Shown here: positions 62,449 to 64,000 of the stretch, piece by piece
Layout of the letters: each line of letters starts with the position of its first letter
How positions within the stretch are numbered: position 1 is the first letter of the stretch
DNA from: Dyella amyloliquefaciens
GTDB lineage: Bacteria > Pseudomonadota > Gammaproteobacteria > Xanthomonadales > Rhodanobacteraceae
DNA: 64,000 bases
NCBI RefSeq assembly: GCF_004296575.1
Contig: NZ_SAYT01000002.1
Span: 487,313 to 551,312, forward strand
Direction: 5' to 3'
Program-made: the position numbers and the translations under genes
Notes under the pieces: generated by a model
The model's database searches: none
What the model saw: the letters and a program-made list of their open reading frames with translations, nothing else
What the model was told of the DNA's origin: nothing

Positions 62449-63814
62449 CTTCCGCCACTCGGTGGTGTTTCGCATGGCGGCCGGCTACGGCCTGTTGCTG
62501 CTGCTTTCAGTCGCCGTGATCTCGGCCGTGTTCTACGTGGCTACGGCCGGCTTGTTGCGGCGGAACATCGACCAGCAGCTGGGCAGCGCCTCGCGCCATC
62601 TCTCGCAGCTCGAAGAACAGAGCGGCATCGGCGCGCTCGCCCGCGAGATCGACAGCCTGCTCAACGACAACCAGGACAGCGACACCGAGATCTACCTGCT
62701 GCTCGATCGCCAGGGTCACACGCTCGTAGGCAACCTCACCGGCTGGCCCAGCCGGGCCTTTGCCCACGACGGATTGCAGCAGCTCGACGTGGTACGCCTG
62801 GGACGTCGCTCATCCAGCCGCCTGCAGACGCGAGTGCTCGCCGATGGCGCCGTGCTGGTGGTCGGTCGCGACATGGACGATGTTCGCGAACTGGAGCACA
62901 TGATCCTTGTCGCGCTCGGGCTGGGCGGCATGCTTGCCCTGGTGTTGGCGGGCAGCGGCGCGGTGCTGTTCCGCTCCCAGCTGCAGCGACAGCTCAAGGC
63001 CATTCATCGCACCACCACCGACATTGCCGCGGGACAGCTCGACCGGCGTATTGCCGTGCTCAATTCGCGCGACGAGTTCGCCGTCATCGCCCACGACGTC
63101 AACGGCATGCTCGACGAAATCCAGCGCCTGATGGAAACCTCGCGCAATGTTTCCAACGCGATCGCGCATGACCTGCGCACGCCGCTGGGGCGCGTGCGCG
63201 GCGCGCTGGAGCATTCGCTGCGATCGCCCGAACGCCAGCAACAACTGCCGCAGGAAGCGCAGCGCGCCATCGACGAGATCGATGGCCTCATCACCGTGCT
63301 CGACAAGCTGCTGCAGATCGCCGAGGCCGAATCCGGCGTGCGCCGCCAGAGCTTCGAACCGGTCGTGCTGCGCAACCTGCTCGACGACATGATCGAGCTT
63401 TACCAGCCCGCGGCCGAATCGCTGTCGATCCAGCTGAACTGCCACATCGAAGGCGATCCCTGCGTCCTGGCCGACCGCCATCTGCTGGCCGGCGTGCTGG
63501 CCAACCTGCTGGACAATGCCTTCAAGTACGCCGGACAAGGCGCCCAGATCGCCGTAAGCGCCAGACAGGAAGCCGGTCGCGTGCACGTCTGCGTGCAGGA
63601 CGATGGTCCGGGCATCCCGGACGTGGCGCTGCCGCGCGTCACCGAACGCTTCTTCCGCACCGACACCAGCCGGCACCAGCGCGGCAACGGCCTGGGGCTC
63701 AGCATCGTGGCGGCCGTGGTCGAACTGCATCGCGGCCTTCTCACGCTGTCCAACGCCAGGCCCGGCCTGAAAGTCGATATCGACCTGCCCACGGCAAGTC
63801 TTACCAAACCGTAA
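62435..63814 (+). CDS. Sensor histidine kinase, partner of the 61750 regulator
   Basis: A 459-residue kinase with transmembrane helices at about 13-35 and 155-175, HAMP, then the H-box NAIAHDLRTPLGRVRG, N-box ANLLDNAFKYAG, and G-boxes DDGPGIP and GNGLGLSIV. It starts 14 bases before the regulator stop in another frame. The signal is unknown; a periplasmic domain of about 120 residues is between the helices. Confidence 0.93.
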   Translation: MAIASFRHSVVFRMAAGYGLLLLLSVAVISAVFYVATAGLLRRNIDQQLGSASRHLSQLEEQSGIGALAREIDSLLNDNQDSDTEIYLLLDRQGHTLVGNLTGWPSRAFAHDGLQQLDVVRLGRRSSSRLQTRVLADGAVLVVGRDMDDVRELEHMILVALGLGGMLALVLAGSGAVLFRSQLQRQLKAIHRTTTDIAAGQLDRRIAVLNSRDEFAVIAHDVNGMLDEIQRLMETSRNVSNAIAHDLRTPLGRVRGALEHSLRSPERQQQLPQEAQRAIDEIDGLITVLDKLLQIAEAESGVRRQSFEPVVLRNLLDDMIELYQPAAESLSIQLNCHIEGDPCVLADRHLLAGVLANLLDNAFKYAGQGAQIAVSARQEAGRVHVCVQDDGPGIPDVALPRVTERFFRTDTSRHQRGNGLGLSIVAAVVELHRGLLTLSNARPGLKVDIDLPTASLTKP

Positions 63815-63976
63815 CTGTCGCCAGGCATGCGGCACGACTAAGGTTCGCGTGACCCTTTTCGCACGCCGGCCTGATCCCACCCCGTGATGGCTGGCGTGCA
63901 CCCCACAGCACAGGCCAGGCCCGCGCCCGGCCCTTGGGTGCGCATGCGCATCCGGCTCGGCATAAGCGACAGAACC

Positions 63977-64000
63977 ATGAAGAACCATCACGGACGACTG
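63977..64000 (+). CDS. Possible start of next gene (window edge)
   Basis: An ATG followed by codons for KNHHGRL runs to the end of the window, with AGAA just before it. The gene after a two-component operon would be a natural target, but eight codons are not enough for identification. Confidence 0.25.

Overview
This is a GC-rich chromosomal window from a Gammaproteobacterium, most likely of the Xanthomonadales and probably Rhodanobacteraceae (Dyella / Luteibacter / Rhodanobacter type). The basis is indirect. There are seven paired and two single copies of a REP palindrome whose arms begin TGTAGGAGCGCACCCAGTGC. There are two copies of a long xanthomonad-style intergenic repeat. Histidine is degraded by the HutF route, and there are a TonB-dependent receptor, an Ada-AlkA fusion, a small ribosomal protein THX and many GGDEF/two-component genes. 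I saw no rRNA, tRNA, CRISPR array, prophage or transposase gene.

Layout. 1-1030: a HigB/HigA toxin-antitoxin module with tandem operators, next to a truncated duplicate of higA. 1267-7854: a cytosine-deaminase-like hydrolase, LysR regulator, secreted amidohydrolase, SrpA-type catalase-like peroxidase with cytochrome b561, and a SnoaL-like exported protein. 8244-13073: TonB receptor plus PHP-type phosphoesterase, then a histone-like DUF6496 protein. 13210-17053: ABC exporter, a His-rich PadR regulator of the YqjI type overlapping a broken fur-like gene, and endonuclease V. 17140-21905: MscS-family channel, AraC regulator, repeats, DUF72 protein. 22003-25614: SnoaL-like protein, an RNase Sa/barstar pair with an S4 RNA-binding protein, arylamine N-acetyltransferase, MsrA lipoprotein. 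25739-31060: PAS-GGDEF-EAL protein, a haem-oxygenase-like diiron protein, MAPEG protein, divergent class A beta-lactamase.

31675-37234: urocanase (hutU), Ada-AlkA and Ogt alkylation repair, a nucleotide pyrophosphatase-like lipoprotein. 37361-46644: MFS transporter, 7TM-GGDEF cyclase, YiiX-like cysteine hydrolase, an esterase/glycoside-hydrolase pair and a DMT transporter. 46717-49408: a CpxA/CpxR-like system divergent from a Spy/CpxP-like chaperone, with an exact CpxR-type box between them. 49626-53524: aldo/keto reductase with divergent LysR, a small lipoprotein and hutF. 53608-57885: a coupled GNAT-nitrilase / CLC / hutI operon. 57900-61397: an unknown anchored protein, THX, a metal-homeostasis group (CDF exporter, MerC-like protein, Zur) with a Zur-box candidate, and a small membrane protein. 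61468-63814: a MITE-like element with long terminal inverted repeats, 15 bp upstream of a response regulator/histidine kinase operon.

How the genes fit together: hutF, hutU and hutI supply three steps of histidine catabolism but lie at separate sites, and hutH, hutG and hutC are not present here. The Zur/MerC/CDF and PadR/Fur groups indicate transition-metal homeostasis. Cpx-like, DISM-GGDEF, PAS-GGDEF-EAL and a QseB/PmrA-like system are the signalling layer. Most boundaries between convergent genes carry REP palindromes.
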